A model generated the notes under the pieces. That model had not been told where the DNA came from and made no database searches. It worked only from the letters and a program-made list of their open reading frames with translations. This document shows positions 35,989 through 45,159 of a stretch of 64,000 nucleotides of DNA, piece by piece (position 1 is the stretch's first letter; every line of letters starts with the position of its first letter). The DNA is from DATGZX01 sp035296965. Lineage in GTDB: Bacteria; Planctomycetota; Planctomycetia; Gemmatales; Gemmataceae. The position numbers and the translations under genes were made by a program. The DNA lies in contig DATGZX010000114.1 of the NCBI GenBank assembly GCA_035296965.1, forward strand, positions 119,276 to 183,275, written 5' to 3'.

Positions 35989-36702
35989 CTACTGGCTGGT
36001 GCGCGCTCTCTTTCGATATTGTTTGTAAAGTCGCTCCATCGTCGTCAGATCCTGACCTATTTTGGTGGGATTGTAGGGCGTGAAGTTGACGAGTCGGATC
36101 AACCATTGCCCGACATCGTCTATGTCCAGAATGTTGATGCAGGCGGGGTCCTGCTCCCATGCGCTGAATCCTTCGAGACCCATGCCCAGAGCGTGCGCCA
36201 GGATCGCACGATTGACGCCGCCGTGGGCCACGATCAAGAGGGTTTGCCAACTCGCATCATCGATTAGATCTTGCATAGACGCCAGAACCCGATCTTGCAA
36301 TGAGCCAAACGTCTCGCCCGCCAGGAACCGCGTGTCGCGGTTGATACCTTTCGCGAAGGCACCAAGGAACGCATGCTCTACCCCTTCGCGGGGAATATCT
36401 GTCAGCCGGCCTGGCTGAATCTCACGAAGTTCTTGACGCACCTCAGGTGTCAGGCCGCGGCCCGCCACGACAATTTCGGCCGTCGTAACGCTGCGCTCCA
36501 AATCGCTGGTGACCACGCGGTCCAGGGTCACTCCCGCAAGCGCCACGCGCGCAGCTTCAGCTTGTATTTTGCCTTCGTGATTGAGCGGAACCGTGGCAGG
36601 GTGATAGGGCCGGCCTTCTTCATCGAAATAGCTGACGTCGCCATGACGCAGGAGGAATAGGCGCCGGCGCATCGGTTTGTCCAGTTTTTCTGTTGTTTCC
36701 AT
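35989..36702 (-). CDS. Histidine phosphatase family protein
   Basis: This 237-residue enzyme has the phosphohistidine motif LLRHGD near residue 18. It also has SDLERSVTTAEIV, the acidic LREIQPGR segment and the second catalytic His in IVAHGGVNRAIL. Members include phosphoglycerate mutases and small-molecule phosphatases. The start is placed at 36702 (METTEKLDKPMRRRL); ATGs at 36717 and 36795 would extend it, the latter into the divergent kinase gene. It lies, opposite in strand, between the acyl-CoA dehydrogenase and the kinase/DUF6285 pair. A role removing a phosphate in that pathway is possible but unproven. Confidence 0.85.
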   Translation of the reverse strand: METTEKLDKPMRRRLFLLRHGDVSYFDEEGRPYHPATVPLNHEGKIQAEAARVALAGVTLDRVVTSDLERSVTTAEIVVAGRGLTPEVRQELREIQPGRLTDIPREGVEHAFLGAFAKGINRDTRFLAGETFGSLQDRVLASMQDLIDDASWQTLLIVAHGGVNRAILAHALGMGLEGFSAWEQDPACINILDIDDVGQWLIRLVNFTPYNPTKIGQDLTTMERLYKQYRKRARTSQ

Positions 36703-36784
36703 TGCCACCGTGTGCATGATGATGGGCTGACCCGGCGGCGCGGACATCGCGCCGGCAGTGCGGAGCGTCTCGGAGCAACTCGGC

Positions 36785-37825
36785 ATGACTACCATAAACG
36801 ATCTTCGCTCCCGGTTGGAGAGCTTTCTTGCAGAAATGGTGCACGCCCCGGTTCACGTGACAGGCGCTCGCCAGCTAACCGGCGGCGCCAGCCGGGAAAG
36901 CTGGTCTGTCGATATCGAGGTCGCGGGTGGGCCGGAAGCAGGTAATCAGGCGCTCGTGCTCCGCCGCGACATGGGCGGAGTCATTCATGAGGAAGCCCTG
37001 AGTCGCGAGCAGGAATTCCGCGTGCTGCAAGCCGCCTACGACGCGGGGGTGAAGGTGCCACAACCCCGCTGGCTTTGCAGTGACCCGGCAGTACTGGGTG
37101 TGCCGTTCTTCGTCATGGATCGGCTGGAAGGCGAATCGGTTGGCCGGCGGATCGTGCGCGAGCCGGCACTGGCAGAAGGTCGGCGCTTGCTTCCCCGGCA
37201 GATGGGCGAACAACTTGCCCTCATTCACGGGATTGACGCCAAGAAGGCGGGCCTGGATTTCCTACCGACATGCGAGCCGGGCTGCTCGCCAGCCCAGACC
37301 GCCCTCAATCGCGCCGAACGCCAACTTGCCAGGTATGGCGAGCCGCATCCGGCTCTGGAGCTTGGGCTGCGCTGGCTGCGTGCCCACGTACCGCCTCCTG
37401 CCGAGCCGTTGTTTCTGCATGGCGATTTCCGCATAGGTAATCTGATGGTCGGGCCTGACGGCCTGCGCGGCGTTTTCGATTGGGAGTTCGCCCATCTCGG
37501 CGATCCCGCCGAGGATTTGGCTTGGCCTTGCGTGCGTTCCTGGCGGTTCGGCCACGACGCGCAGCGCCTGGGAGGCGTCGGCCAGGCGGAAGACTTCTTT
37601 CAGGCCTACGAAGAGGCAGGCGGCAAACCGGTCGACCGCCGGGCGGTGGGTTTCTGGGAAATCCTCGGCAATTTCCGCTGGGCGGTCGGCTGCGTCGCCC
37701 AGGCGGATCGACATCTTTCCGGCCAGGCGCAAAGCATTGAGCTCGCCAGCCTTGGGCGCCGGGCCGCGGAAATGGAGCTCGAGCTGCTGATGCTTATTGA
37801 CCAAGCAGATCGGCAAGAATCCTGA
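36785..37825 (+). CDS. APH-type phosphotransferase (LvaA/ACAD10-kinase-like)
   Basis: This 346-residue kinase of the aminoglycoside phosphotransferase fold has the N-lobe ARQLTGGASRESW and ALVLRRDM. The Brenner motif is FLHGDFRIGNLMV, followed by the magnesium site GVFDWEFAHLGDPAEDLAW. This wording matches the group of kinases that phosphorylate the hydroxyl of 4-hydroxyacyl-CoAs (LvaA, and the kinase domains of ACAD10/11) more than antibiotic kinases. The start at 36785 has GGAG 9 bases upstream; an ATG at 36758 overlaps the divergent promoter region. It is followed after 9 bases by the DUF6285 gene, so they form an operon. Confidence 0.88.
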   Translation: MTTINDLRSRLESFLAEMVHAPVHVTGARQLTGGASRESWSVDIEVAGGPEAGNQALVLRRDMGGVIHEEALSREQEFRVLQAAYDAGVKVPQPRWLCSDPAVLGVPFFVMDRLEGESVGRRIVREPALAEGRRLLPRQMGEQLALIHGIDAKKAGLDFLPTCEPGCSPAQTALNRAERQLARYGEPHPALELGLRWLRAHVPPPAEPLFLHGDFRIGNLMVGPDGLRGVFDWEFAHLGDPAEDLAWPCVRSWRFGHDAQRLGGVGQAEDFFQAYEEAGGKPVDRRAVGFWEILGNFRWAVGCVAQADRHLSGQAQSIELASLGRRAAEMELELLMLIDQADRQES

Positions 37826-37834
37826 GGACCAGCG

Positions 37835-38242
37835 ATGAACGATCGACCGACAATGGCGGAACTGGTATCCGCGGCAAAGCTTTACCTGGAAGGCGAACTC
37901 ATACCCACGCTCACCGACGCCAGACTCCGCTTTCAAACTCTCGTTGCAGCCAATGTCCTGGCCATTGTCGAGCGCGAACTGGAACACGAGGAAGACCATC
38001 TTTCCGACGAATGGCAGAGCCTTGCGGAAATCCTCGGCCAGCCTGGCCAGGCTCCCGAGCGACAGTCGGCACTCCGGGAAATGGTTCGCCAGGGCAATCG
38101 CCAGTTGTGTGAGGGAATTCGCGCTGGCAAGTTCGACGAGCCCGCGCGCTTTCGCGCCCTATCCGCCCTGGTGCGCCGCCAAGTCGAGCGAAAGCTCGAA
38201 ATTGCCAATCCCCGGTATCTTGCCGCTACTCGGAACGGCTAG
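37835..38242 (+). CDS. DUF6285 protein (probable kinase partner)
   Basis: This 135-residue helical protein has the DUF6285 pattern: DRPTMAELVSAAKLYLEGEL, then RLRFQTLVAANVLAIVEREL, and a C-terminal RRQVERKLEIANPRYL. It always seems to travel with kinases like the preceding one. In the Pseudomonas levulinate pathway a small protein (LvaB) is needed with LvaA for phosphorylation, and this gene sits in the matching position. That equivalence is inferred from context. It follows the kinase by 9 bases and precedes the MFS gene by 45. Confidence 0.8.
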   Translation: MNDRPTMAELVSAAKLYLEGELIPTLTDARLRFQTLVAANVLAIVERELEHEEDHLSDEWQSLAEILGQPGQAPERQSALREMVRQGNRQLCEGIRAGKFDEPARFRALSALVRRQVERKLEIANPRYLAATRNG

Positions 38243-38287
38243 ACTTGACGCATCACTCTCCCCTCGCCATGAGGACAATGCGACCCA

Positions 38288-39628
38288 ATGGAAATGAATC
38301 GTTCAACCCCGGCGGAAGCGAAACGCTCGATGCTGGCTTTCACGCTGCTGGTGCTGCTCGGCATCAACACGATGAACTTCTTCGATCGGCAGGTGCTGGG
38401 GGCAGTGGCTGAGCCAATCAAGGAGGAGTGGAGTCTCAGCGACAAAGATCTTGGCGCTCTCGGAGCGGCATTTACTCTGCTTTATGGCGTAGTCGGTGTT
38501 CCCTTTGGTCGCTGGGCCGATTTTGGCAGACGAACGAAAATCCTGGCCGCTGGTGCAGCCGTATGGAGCCTGTTGACCGCCGCTTGCGGGCTGGCCTGGA
38601 GTTTCTGGTCGTTGTTCGTGATTCGCCTTGGCGTGGGAGTGGGCGAAGCGAGCTGTGCCCCTGCAGCCAACTCGCTGCTGGGCGATATGTTCCCGCCGCA
38701 GCGCCGCGCACGCGCCTTGGCGGTGTTCATGCTAGGACTACCGCTCGGGCTTGGCTTGAGCTCATTGATTGGAAGTGCCATTGCCCAAAGATGGGGTTGG
38801 AAATTCGCTCTGATGCTTTCGGGAGTCCCGGGACTAATACTTGCGCTTCTGACCCTTTGGATTCCAGAGCCGGAGCGGGGCGCCGAGGACAGGAAGGGCG
38901 TTGGTTCAGCTCGCCGGCCGGGCTCCGCGGTCCTTCTCGTCCTGAGCAGCCCCACCATGTGGTGGCTTATTGTCTCGGGTGTGCTGCATAACTTCAACAT
39001 GTATGCCCTGGGCATGTTTCTTTCACCTTTTTTGCAACGATACCATCACATGAGCCTTGCCGGCGCAGGGAGAATTAGCAGCATCGTCTATGGCTGCGGC
39101 GGGCTTGGCGTGTTCTTGGGCGGCTGGGCATGCGATCGTATCTCCCGGCGACGCATAAGTGGACGGCTTGAAGTAACTGCCTTGGCGCTCTTGGTGTTTG
39201 TCCCGTGTCTATTCCTGGCGCTGAGCCGGCCCCCGGAGGACTACTGGGGATTCACCATCTGTTTCCTGCCGGGATGTTTGCTCTCGTACGCTTATTACTC
39301 GGGCGTTTATGCCACTATTCAGGATATTACCGAACCCGCCTCCCGCGGCACGGCAATGGCAGTGTATTTTTGCGCCTTTTACGTTCTTGGAGCCGCACCT
39401 GGTCCCTACCTGCTCGGCATGCTCAGCGACTTCCTTGCCTCGCGGGCCGCCAGGCTAGAAGTGATTACCGAACCTCAAGCCAAGGCAATTGGCCTGCACC
39501 AGGCACTGTATGTTATGCCCATCTTGGGTATCGCCCTCGTCATTGTCCTTTTCATTGGCTCGCGGACAGTAAAACGTGATTACGAGAAGCTACAGAAATG
39601 GATGGCGACACAGCATACCGAAGGCTAA
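38288..39628 (+). CDS. MFS transporter (spinster-like)
   Basis: This 446-residue integral membrane protein has 12 predicted helices. The MFS motif is at the loop after helix 2 (GVPFGRWADFGRRTKIL). The first-helix NFFDRQVLGAV and RLGVGVGEASCAPAANSLL segments are typical of Spns-like transporters, as is the YSGVYATIQDI helix. Bacterial members often move organic acids, drugs or hexuronates. Its position 45 bases after the kinase/DUF6285 pair suggests it imports the substrate of that pathway; this is inference. The next gene is convergent, 267 bases away, with nothing recognisable between. Confidence 0.88.
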   Translation: MEMNRSTPAEAKRSMLAFTLLVLLGINTMNFFDRQVLGAVAEPIKEEWSLSDKDLGALGAAFTLLYGVVGVPFGRWADFGRRTKILAAGAAVWSLLTAACGLAWSFWSLFVIRLGVGVGEASCAPAANSLLGDMFPPQRRARALAVFMLGLPLGLGLSSLIGSAIAQRWGWKFALMLSGVPGLILALLTLWIPEPERGAEDRKGVGSARRPGSAVLLVLSSPTMWWLIVSGVLHNFNMYALGMFLSPFLQRYHHMSLAGAGRISSIVYGCGGLGVFLGGWACDRISRRRISGRLEVTALALLVFVPCLFLALSRPPEDYWGFTICFLPGCLLSYAYYSGVYATIQDITEPASRGTAMAVYFCAFYVLGAAPGPYLLGMLSDFLASRAARLEVITEPQAKAIGLHQALYVMPILGIALVIVLFIGSRTVKRDYEKLQKWMATQHTEG

Positions 39629-39895
39629 GACACTTGCCTTGGGGACGAGCCCAGCCATTTCCTCACGCTGATCGTCAAGCAGGCACCCAGGTAATATCCA
39701 GGGTAAAATATCGAGGCGAACACAAGCTGGCGGGTGTTCTCGTCATTCCAATTGGCTGATGACTGTGCATTGGGCGCGAGATTGTTGAGCGAGATCCCGA
39801 CGACGCGAACGGCCCAGGCTAGCCCCTAAATACTCGTCACTCGATTCAGCCGGGAGGGCTGGCTCGCTTTTTCTTGCGTACGTTGACAGCGGACT

Positions 39896-42634
39896 TCATG
39901 ACTCGCGAACAATCAAGGAAGCCAGATCGATCTGCCGGGCGCTTGTGAGGTAATCGAAGCGATCGGGATGGCACGTGAAAATCAGTATCTGCAATGGTCC
40001 CGCGGCCGGCGTCCACGCCCCGCTCCCTTCGGCGGCCAGGCGCAAGACTTCCAGAATGCGACGGTGTTTCGCCGCATCGGCATGGGCCAGTGGATCATCA
40101 AGGATGGCTACCGTCGGCTCGTCCCTGGCAAGTGTCCCTCCTAGCGCCAGGCGAACAAGCAGGCTCAGTTGTTCGCCGGTTCCATACGACTCATCGGCCA
40201 GGGCCTGGAGCCTATTTACACCCGCGCTATCCAGCATGATCCCGTCCGGCAGATAACGTTCGCCGAAGCGAACCTCGCGGTATTCGTTCAGGCCTATGGA
40301 CTGCGACCACTGCAGGACCCGGGCCCCGATGGGCCCCATGACCTCGGCCACCTGATTATCGCGGCAATCCTCGAAGAGGTCGCGCAGCCTTTTGTGGGCG
40401 TCGGCTTCCAGTTGTTCGCGGGCAAGTGCCTCTTCGGCCTCGCGGACGGCCGACTCGGCATCGGCAACGCGCGTGTGCAGGCCTTCGCTCCCCTCCAGCC
40501 GGCCGCGCTGGCGATTCATTTCATCTTTGAGGTCGTGCAGGCGTTTCTCTCGCAGCTGCAAGGCTGTCTCAGCATCCTGGTAGCGCTGCTCGATCGTTTG
40601 CTCGGCTGCGGTCAGCTCCGACTTGCCCACACGCTCCCGGGCCGCTGTCAGTGCTTCTTCGGCCAATTGAAGCGCTTGTTGCAAGACGGTCTCGTCCCCG
40701 GATCGTTCCAGAGCATCGCGCGAACTCTTCGCTGTGGCCCGTTGCCCAATTGATATGTTCTCCCGCTCGCGCAATAGATTCTCGGCATTTTGGTAGGCCT
40801 GATTCGCTTGCTTCTCAGCAGCCTCTTGCTCTTTTCGGGTCCGCTGCAACGCTGTCGTGCGTTCTTGATGACGGCGCTCGCGATCGCTGACATCTTGCTC
40901 CCAGGGCTGCCAGCCCGACAATTCGGGCCGACGGCCGTGAATGATGCGCACGTCGCTGTCGAGCTTGGCGCGGTCCGTTTCGAGCGTGCCTGGGCCCCTC
41001 GGAGCAACCTGCGTCAATTCGCGCCGGACCGCTTCGAGACTTGTGCTCGCAGATTGCCGTTCCACCAAACGATTCGTCAGCCGGTTCAAGCAGCCTTCAT
41101 CCTCAGGTTGCTCGTCGAAGGCGAGCACAATGGCACGAAAATCTCGGGCGAACGACTCGAGCTGCCGTGCTGCGCGCTCCAGATCGAGGTTTTGTCGGTT
41201 CCGGCTGATCTCGATCCGGGCAAGGTTCGGAAGATCGATAACGCCTTCCTGCCGGATGGCCCAGGAGCGTGGCTCCTCTGGTGAGAGGGAAACATTCTCG
41301 CTCGTCCCGCCGTCCAATTGGAACTGAAATGGCACTTGTTGGCGAAGCGTGACACGCACGGATAGTTCGTCAGCCTGAAGCTGGACACGCAGCCTGGCAG
41401 CGGTTTCGCGATTTGCGCGCAGTTTTGCTAGCCCTTCGCTATCGGGCCCCTTGGCCTCCTGAATTCTGTGCTCTAGTTGGCGAATTTCCTCGGCAAGCTC
41501 CAGCGCTCGCTTGAGCGCTGCTTCCAGCCGGGTGCGCTGGCCGCTCAGGCTCAAGAGTCTGCGGCAGTCGGTGATCACCTCCTGACCACCTTGATGCTTT
41601 TCCTCGGCAGCGCGGGCCGCTTCCAGCGCCTGTGTCTTCTTTTGCCGTTCCTGATCCAGACGGTCTCTCTCCGCGCGCGAGGATTGCAGGCCTGACTCCG
41701 ATTTTGTCGCTTCCGCCTCAGCCTCCTGCCAGCGCTTTTTCGCCTCTTGAAAAATCGTCAGTCGTTCCTGAGCGAGGCGCACCGCCTGTTCCGCAGCACG
41801 GAACTCCTGCTGGGCCAGATGAAACGCTTGACGGCGTTGATTGGTTTGGTCTCGCTCCTCCTTCAGTCGCTGCAATTCTGCCTGAGCGGCAAGCACGCCC
41901 TTCTCAAGCTCGGGCAAGCGTTCCAGGCAGTTCTCCATGTCCAGGATCGTCTGCTCCACCTCCCGGAGTTTCTTTTGATGTTCTTCCAGTTTCTCCTGTC
42001 GCTCGTCCTTTGCGTTTTCATATTCGCTCAGCCGCGAAGCCGATTTCTGCTTGCCCTTGGGAGTGAACCACGTATCGCAATGCTCATCCAGTGCTTGTTT
42101 GAACGCGAGATCGCGGCCCGTAACCATCATGCCCAGCACGCTCACGAGCCTCTGCTCCAACGTGTTGTCGAGCTTGCGGGCCTCCGGCAGCGTAACATCT
42201 CCCTGGTCCACCCATAGGAGTTGATTCATGCCGGCATCCGACTTATCGGTCCCCAGCAGCTCGCGGACCCGGCGTGCAGCCTCTTTGGGTGCGCTCTCGA
42301 GTGCCTCCCATGCGCCTTTGCGCCAGGTATCCAGCCTCGCGAGCCCGTCCGTCTTCTTTGAGAAGACCTTGGTGATGCGGTAGAGGCTGCCGCCGGTTTC
42401 GAACTCCACGGCCAATTTGGGCGGTCCTTTGCCATTCCAGGGCAAGCTCGCCTTTAGTTCCGCCTGCGAAGTGTCGTGCGCGAAATCGAACAGGCAGCCG
42501 CGCAGCGCCTTGACAACGCTCGACTTGCCTGTGCGGTTCGGCCCGTAAAGGACAACAATGCCGGACGGCAAATCAGTCAGATCAAGATTGGCAATGCAGC
42601 GCCAGTGCTCGATGTGTATGCCGCGCAGGATCAT
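39896..42634 (-). CDS. Rad50/SbcC/YhaN-like coiled-coil ATPase without zinc hook
   Basis: This 912-residue ATPase has Walker A at 31-39 (GPNRTGKSS), a signature-like YGTGEQLSLLVRLALGG and Walker B in VAILDDPLAHAD near the C-terminus. Long coiled coils occupy about 190-390 and 500-780. The middle has no CXXC zinc hook. Instead there is a beta-rich insertion at about 410-480 (QADELSVRVTLRQQVPFQFQ). It partners the metallophosphoesterase encoded just before it: the ATG overlaps that gene's TGA by 4 bases. Such pairs process DNA ends in repair or attack foreign DNA. Which of these applies here cannot be told from sequence. Confidence 0.85.
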   Translation of the reverse strand: MILRGIHIEHWRCIANLDLTDLPSGIVVLYGPNRTGKSSVVKALRGCLFDFAHDTSQAELKASLPWNGKGPPKLAVEFETGGSLYRITKVFSKKTDGLARLDTWRKGAWEALESAPKEAARRVRELLGTDKSDAGMNQLLWVDQGDVTLPEARKLDNTLEQRLVSVLGMMVTGRDLAFKQALDEHCDTWFTPKGKQKSASRLSEYENAKDERQEKLEEHQKKLREVEQTILDMENCLERLPELEKGVLAAQAELQRLKEERDQTNQRRQAFHLAQQEFRAAEQAVRLAQERLTIFQEAKKRWQEAEAEATKSESGLQSSRAERDRLDQERQKKTQALEAARAAEEKHQGGQEVITDCRRLLSLSGQRTRLEAALKRALELAEEIRQLEHRIQEAKGPDSEGLAKLRANRETAARLRVQLQADELSVRVTLRQQVPFQFQLDGGTSENVSLSPEEPRSWAIRQEGVIDLPNLARIEISRNRQNLDLERAARQLESFARDFRAIVLAFDEQPEDEGCLNRLTNRLVERQSASTSLEAVRRELTQVAPRGPGTLETDRAKLDSDVRIIHGRRPELSGWQPWEQDVSDRERRHQERTTALQRTRKEQEAAEKQANQAYQNAENLLRERENISIGQRATAKSSRDALERSGDETVLQQALQLAEEALTAARERVGKSELTAAEQTIEQRYQDAETALQLREKRLHDLKDEMNRQRGRLEGSEGLHTRVADAESAVREAEEALAREQLEADAHKRLRDLFEDCRDNQVAEVMGPIGARVLQWSQSIGLNEYREVRFGERYLPDGIMLDSAGVNRLQALADESYGTGEQLSLLVRLALGGTLARDEPTVAILDDPLAHADAAKHRRILEVLRLAAEGSGAWTPAAGPLQILIFTCHPDRFDYLTSARQIDLASLIVRES

Positions 42635-43824
42635 GCTCTAACTTCCTCCGCGATCTCGTATAGCAGCAGCATGGCCCGTTCCGCAACCTGGCGCGCCGCC
42701 GGCTCTCCCTGGTCGATCTCTTCACGCAGCCGCGTTAGGACGCGGCGCAATACACCCTCGCCGGCAACGGAAAGAATTTCTTCCTCGGTCGGCTGGATGT
42801 GCAGCGCAGTAGCGTCCAAATCGGCGAAAAGATAGAGGTCGAGCACCTGGCGCAGTTCGCGCACGCGCCGCCGCGTTTGGGCGTCCAGCGTGCCGGAGAG
42901 TGCAAGCCGCAGTAAGCACCGCTCCGGGGACGGGCGGACCGCGGTTTCATCAATGAGTTGGCCGAGATCGCCGGCAGCGGTCAGTCGCCGGCTCTGTTCC
43001 TCCCAGGTGAGATAGCCAACGTCAAGCGCTTGGATTTGCGGAGGGGCACCCGGCCTCTCAATCGTGATGTGGAGAACCTCCCCTTTGCCGCCATCGAGGA
43101 ACTCCTCGCGGTTGGAGCCGGTATACGCGACCCAACCGGTGCGGTTCTCGCGGCTTCCTGGAAACCGCATCGGCTCATGGACGCCGGAATACGCGGTCCG
43201 CTCAGCGCCGTCAGGCCCCGCGAACAGCTGACGGCGATGCCAGTGGCCCAGAGCCAGGTAGTCCAATTGCAGATCGTGAGCGGCATGGCGGGCGATGAGA
43301 TGATCGTCGGCCGGCAGATCGTCGCGGGTCCTCAAGCTGCCGTGGGCGAGGCCAATCCGGATCGGCCCCCGGTCCACTGCCTGCTGGGCTATCCACGCCG
43401 TGGGATCGGTCATGCAGGTCTTGCGGAGAACGGGGCAGGGCAGGACTACCGCGCCCGGCACGACCTCGATCGGTTCCGACTCCCGCAGGAGCACAAGACG
43501 CCCGGAATCGGCTCCGTTCCAAGGCGGGCGATCCCACACAGACCCAGACAGGAGCGGGTCATGGTTTCCGGAGAGAACATAGACCGGCACGGGAAAAGAG
43601 CGGAGCAGATCATAAGCCCTCTGGGCAATGTCGCGATCCACGGCATGGTCATCGAAAAGGTCGCCTGCTATCAGGACAAAATCGACCCGTTGCTCGCCCA
43701 CAACCGCCCGAATGCTTTGCAAGGCCTGAAAACGCGCTTCCCGGATCTTCTTCAAGGTGTCCGCGTTAAAGCGTGTCACCCTCAAGCCGAGGTGCAAGTC
43801 CGCAGTGTGAATGAAGGAAACCAT
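42631..43824 (-). CDS. Mre11/SbcD/YhaO-like metallophosphoesterase
   Basis: This 397-residue nuclease has the full set of metal-binding motifs: D9-L-H11 in HTADLHLGL, LIAGDLFDDH, SGNHDP, a later AHGS and GHWH. The phosphoesterase domain covers about 1-270. The C-terminal 120 residues form the capping and partner-binding region (a TWEEQSRRL segment, helices to the end). It is first in a two-gene operon with the ATPase, translationally coupled by ATGA. It probably cuts DNA as a complex with that ATPase. The gene is on the same strand as queG, which lies 118 bases upstream. Confidence 0.88.
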   Translation of the reverse strand: MVSFIHTADLHLGLRVTRFNADTLKKIREARFQALQSIRAVVGEQRVDFVLIAGDLFDDHAVDRDIAQRAYDLLRSFPVPVYVLSGNHDPLLSGSVWDRPPWNGADSGRLVLLRESEPIEVVPGAVVLPCPVLRKTCMTDPTAWIAQQAVDRGPIRIGLAHGSLRTRDDLPADDHLIARHAAHDLQLDYLALGHWHRRQLFAGPDGAERTAYSGVHEPMRFPGSRENRTGWVAYTGSNREEFLDGGKGEVLHITIERPGAPPQIQALDVGYLTWEEQSRRLTAAGDLGQLIDETAVRPSPERCLLRLALSGTLDAQTRRRVRELRQVLDLYLFADLDATALHIQPTEEEILSVAGEGVLRRVLTRLREEIDQGEPAARQVAERAMLLLYEIAEEVRA

Positions 43825-43942
43825 GTTCTATGGACCACCCCTGACGACAGCGAATCCTCAGTGCTCCATGCAACCCACCGTGGGAAGATGTCCGCCCCGC
43901 GCGTACCAGCGACACAAAATGCGTCAACGCCCCGGTTCCATT

Positions 43943-45022
43943 TTATGACGGCGCGTGCAAGTTATCCTCTCTGTTCCGAATCCGGTAGATCGCCCATTCG
44001 GCTGCCTCGCGCACCAGCGGTTCCTCGTCATGAAGTGCTCGCTCCAGCGCAGGTAGCGCACGAGGATCGCCCTGGTTGCCGAGGACGACCGCGGCATTGC
44101 GCAACAGGCCGCGCCGCTTCGCCCTTGTCAGCGCGGTCCCGCGAAAGCGGGCACGAAACTCCTCGGGCGACAGGCCGAACAGCTCGACCAGGTTCACCGC
44201 GTCCAAATCGGATCGCGCCTGGAAGGCCTGTTCCCGGCCGGCTGGCGCCTTGTCGTTCCAGGGGCAGACCTCCTGGCAAATGTCGCAACCAAAAAGCCAG
44301 TCGGCCATCGGTTCGCGCAGCGGCAGAGGGATGCTCCCCTTCAACTCAATTGTCAAGTAACTGATGCAACGTCGCGCGTCGAGCACGCCTGGCCCCACGA
44401 ACGCTTGCGTAGGGCAGGCATCGAGACAGGCCGTGCAGGTCCCGCAATGGGCGGTCTCGTGGGCCGGGTCTGGCCGTAATTCCAGGTCGAGCAACAGGGC
44501 AGCCAAAAAGAGATAACTCCCCAGCTCCTTGTTGAGCAGCATCGTGTTCTTGCCAAGCCAGCCGAGACCGGCCCGGCGCGCGAAATCGCGCTCGAGAAGC
44601 GGAGCCGTATCCACGACGCCCCGTCCGCGGCAATGTGGAACTTCTCCCTGGAGCCAGCAGAGCAACTGGTTTAGTCGATCCCGCAAGATCTTGTGGTAAT
44701 CTTCGCCGCGAGCATAGCGAGCGACCTTGCCGAAACCTTGCGCGGCGCAGGCTTTAGCAGCACTGGGCTCCGTCTCACCAGCGTCCGCTGGATGGTAATT
44801 CATGCCGAGCATTACCACGCTGCGGACTCCAGGGAGGATGGACGATGGATGCTGGCGTGCCTGGGCATGCTCGTGCATGTAATCCATTTCGCCGGCAAAG
44901 CCCTGGTCGAGCCATTCGCGCAGCCGGTCGAAATTATCGGCCGGGGCGGCAGGGGCGATGCCGACCAGCTCGAAACCGAGGGCACGGGCTTGTTCTTTGA
45001 TGCGCGCTTCCAGCATGACCAT
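43943..45022 (-). CDS. queG: tRNA epoxyqueuosine reductase QueG
   Basis: This 359-residue cytoplasmic enzyme performs the last step of queuosine synthesis, reducing epoxyqueuosine in tRNA with cobalamin and two 4Fe-4S clusters. The N-terminal domain carries VVMLGMNYHP and KVARYARGEDYHKILRDRL. The ferredoxin-like domain carries CGTCTACLDACPTQA and FGCDICQEVCPWN. A C-terminal HEAT-like segment (ALPALERALHDEEPLVREAA) is also usual. An ATG at 45016 is equally plausible as start, with GAGA at better spacing. No other queuosine gene is in the window. Confidence 0.93.
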   Translation of the reverse strand: MVMLEARIKEQARALGFELVGIAPAAPADNFDRLREWLDQGFAGEMDYMHEHAQARQHPSSILPGVRSVVMLGMNYHPADAGETEPSAAKACAAQGFGKVARYARGEDYHKILRDRLNQLLCWLQGEVPHCRGRGVVDTAPLLERDFARRAGLGWLGKNTMLLNKELGSYLFLAALLLDLELRPDPAHETAHCGTCTACLDACPTQAFVGPGVLDARRCISYLTIELKGSIPLPLREPMADWLFGCDICQEVCPWNDKAPAGREQAFQARSDLDAVNLVELFGLSPEEFRARFRGTALTRAKRRGLLRNAAVVLGNQGDPRALPALERALHDEEPLVREAAEWAIYRIRNREDNLHAPS

Positions 45023-45159
45023 GTTCTCATGATAACGGCCTTCATGCTCCGGAAGCGACAGGACCCGGTTGAAGTCGTTGCCCCAATCTGATAATCCATT
45101 AGGGAATTATTCGAGGCTACGGCAGCCTCCCGGCACTGATTCTTGATGGAGTAGGTTGC

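Noticed and set aside
42958..44364. 468-residue open frame on the plus strand
   Set aside because: It is antisense to the metallophosphoesterase and queG genes, both of which have complete catalytic motifs.
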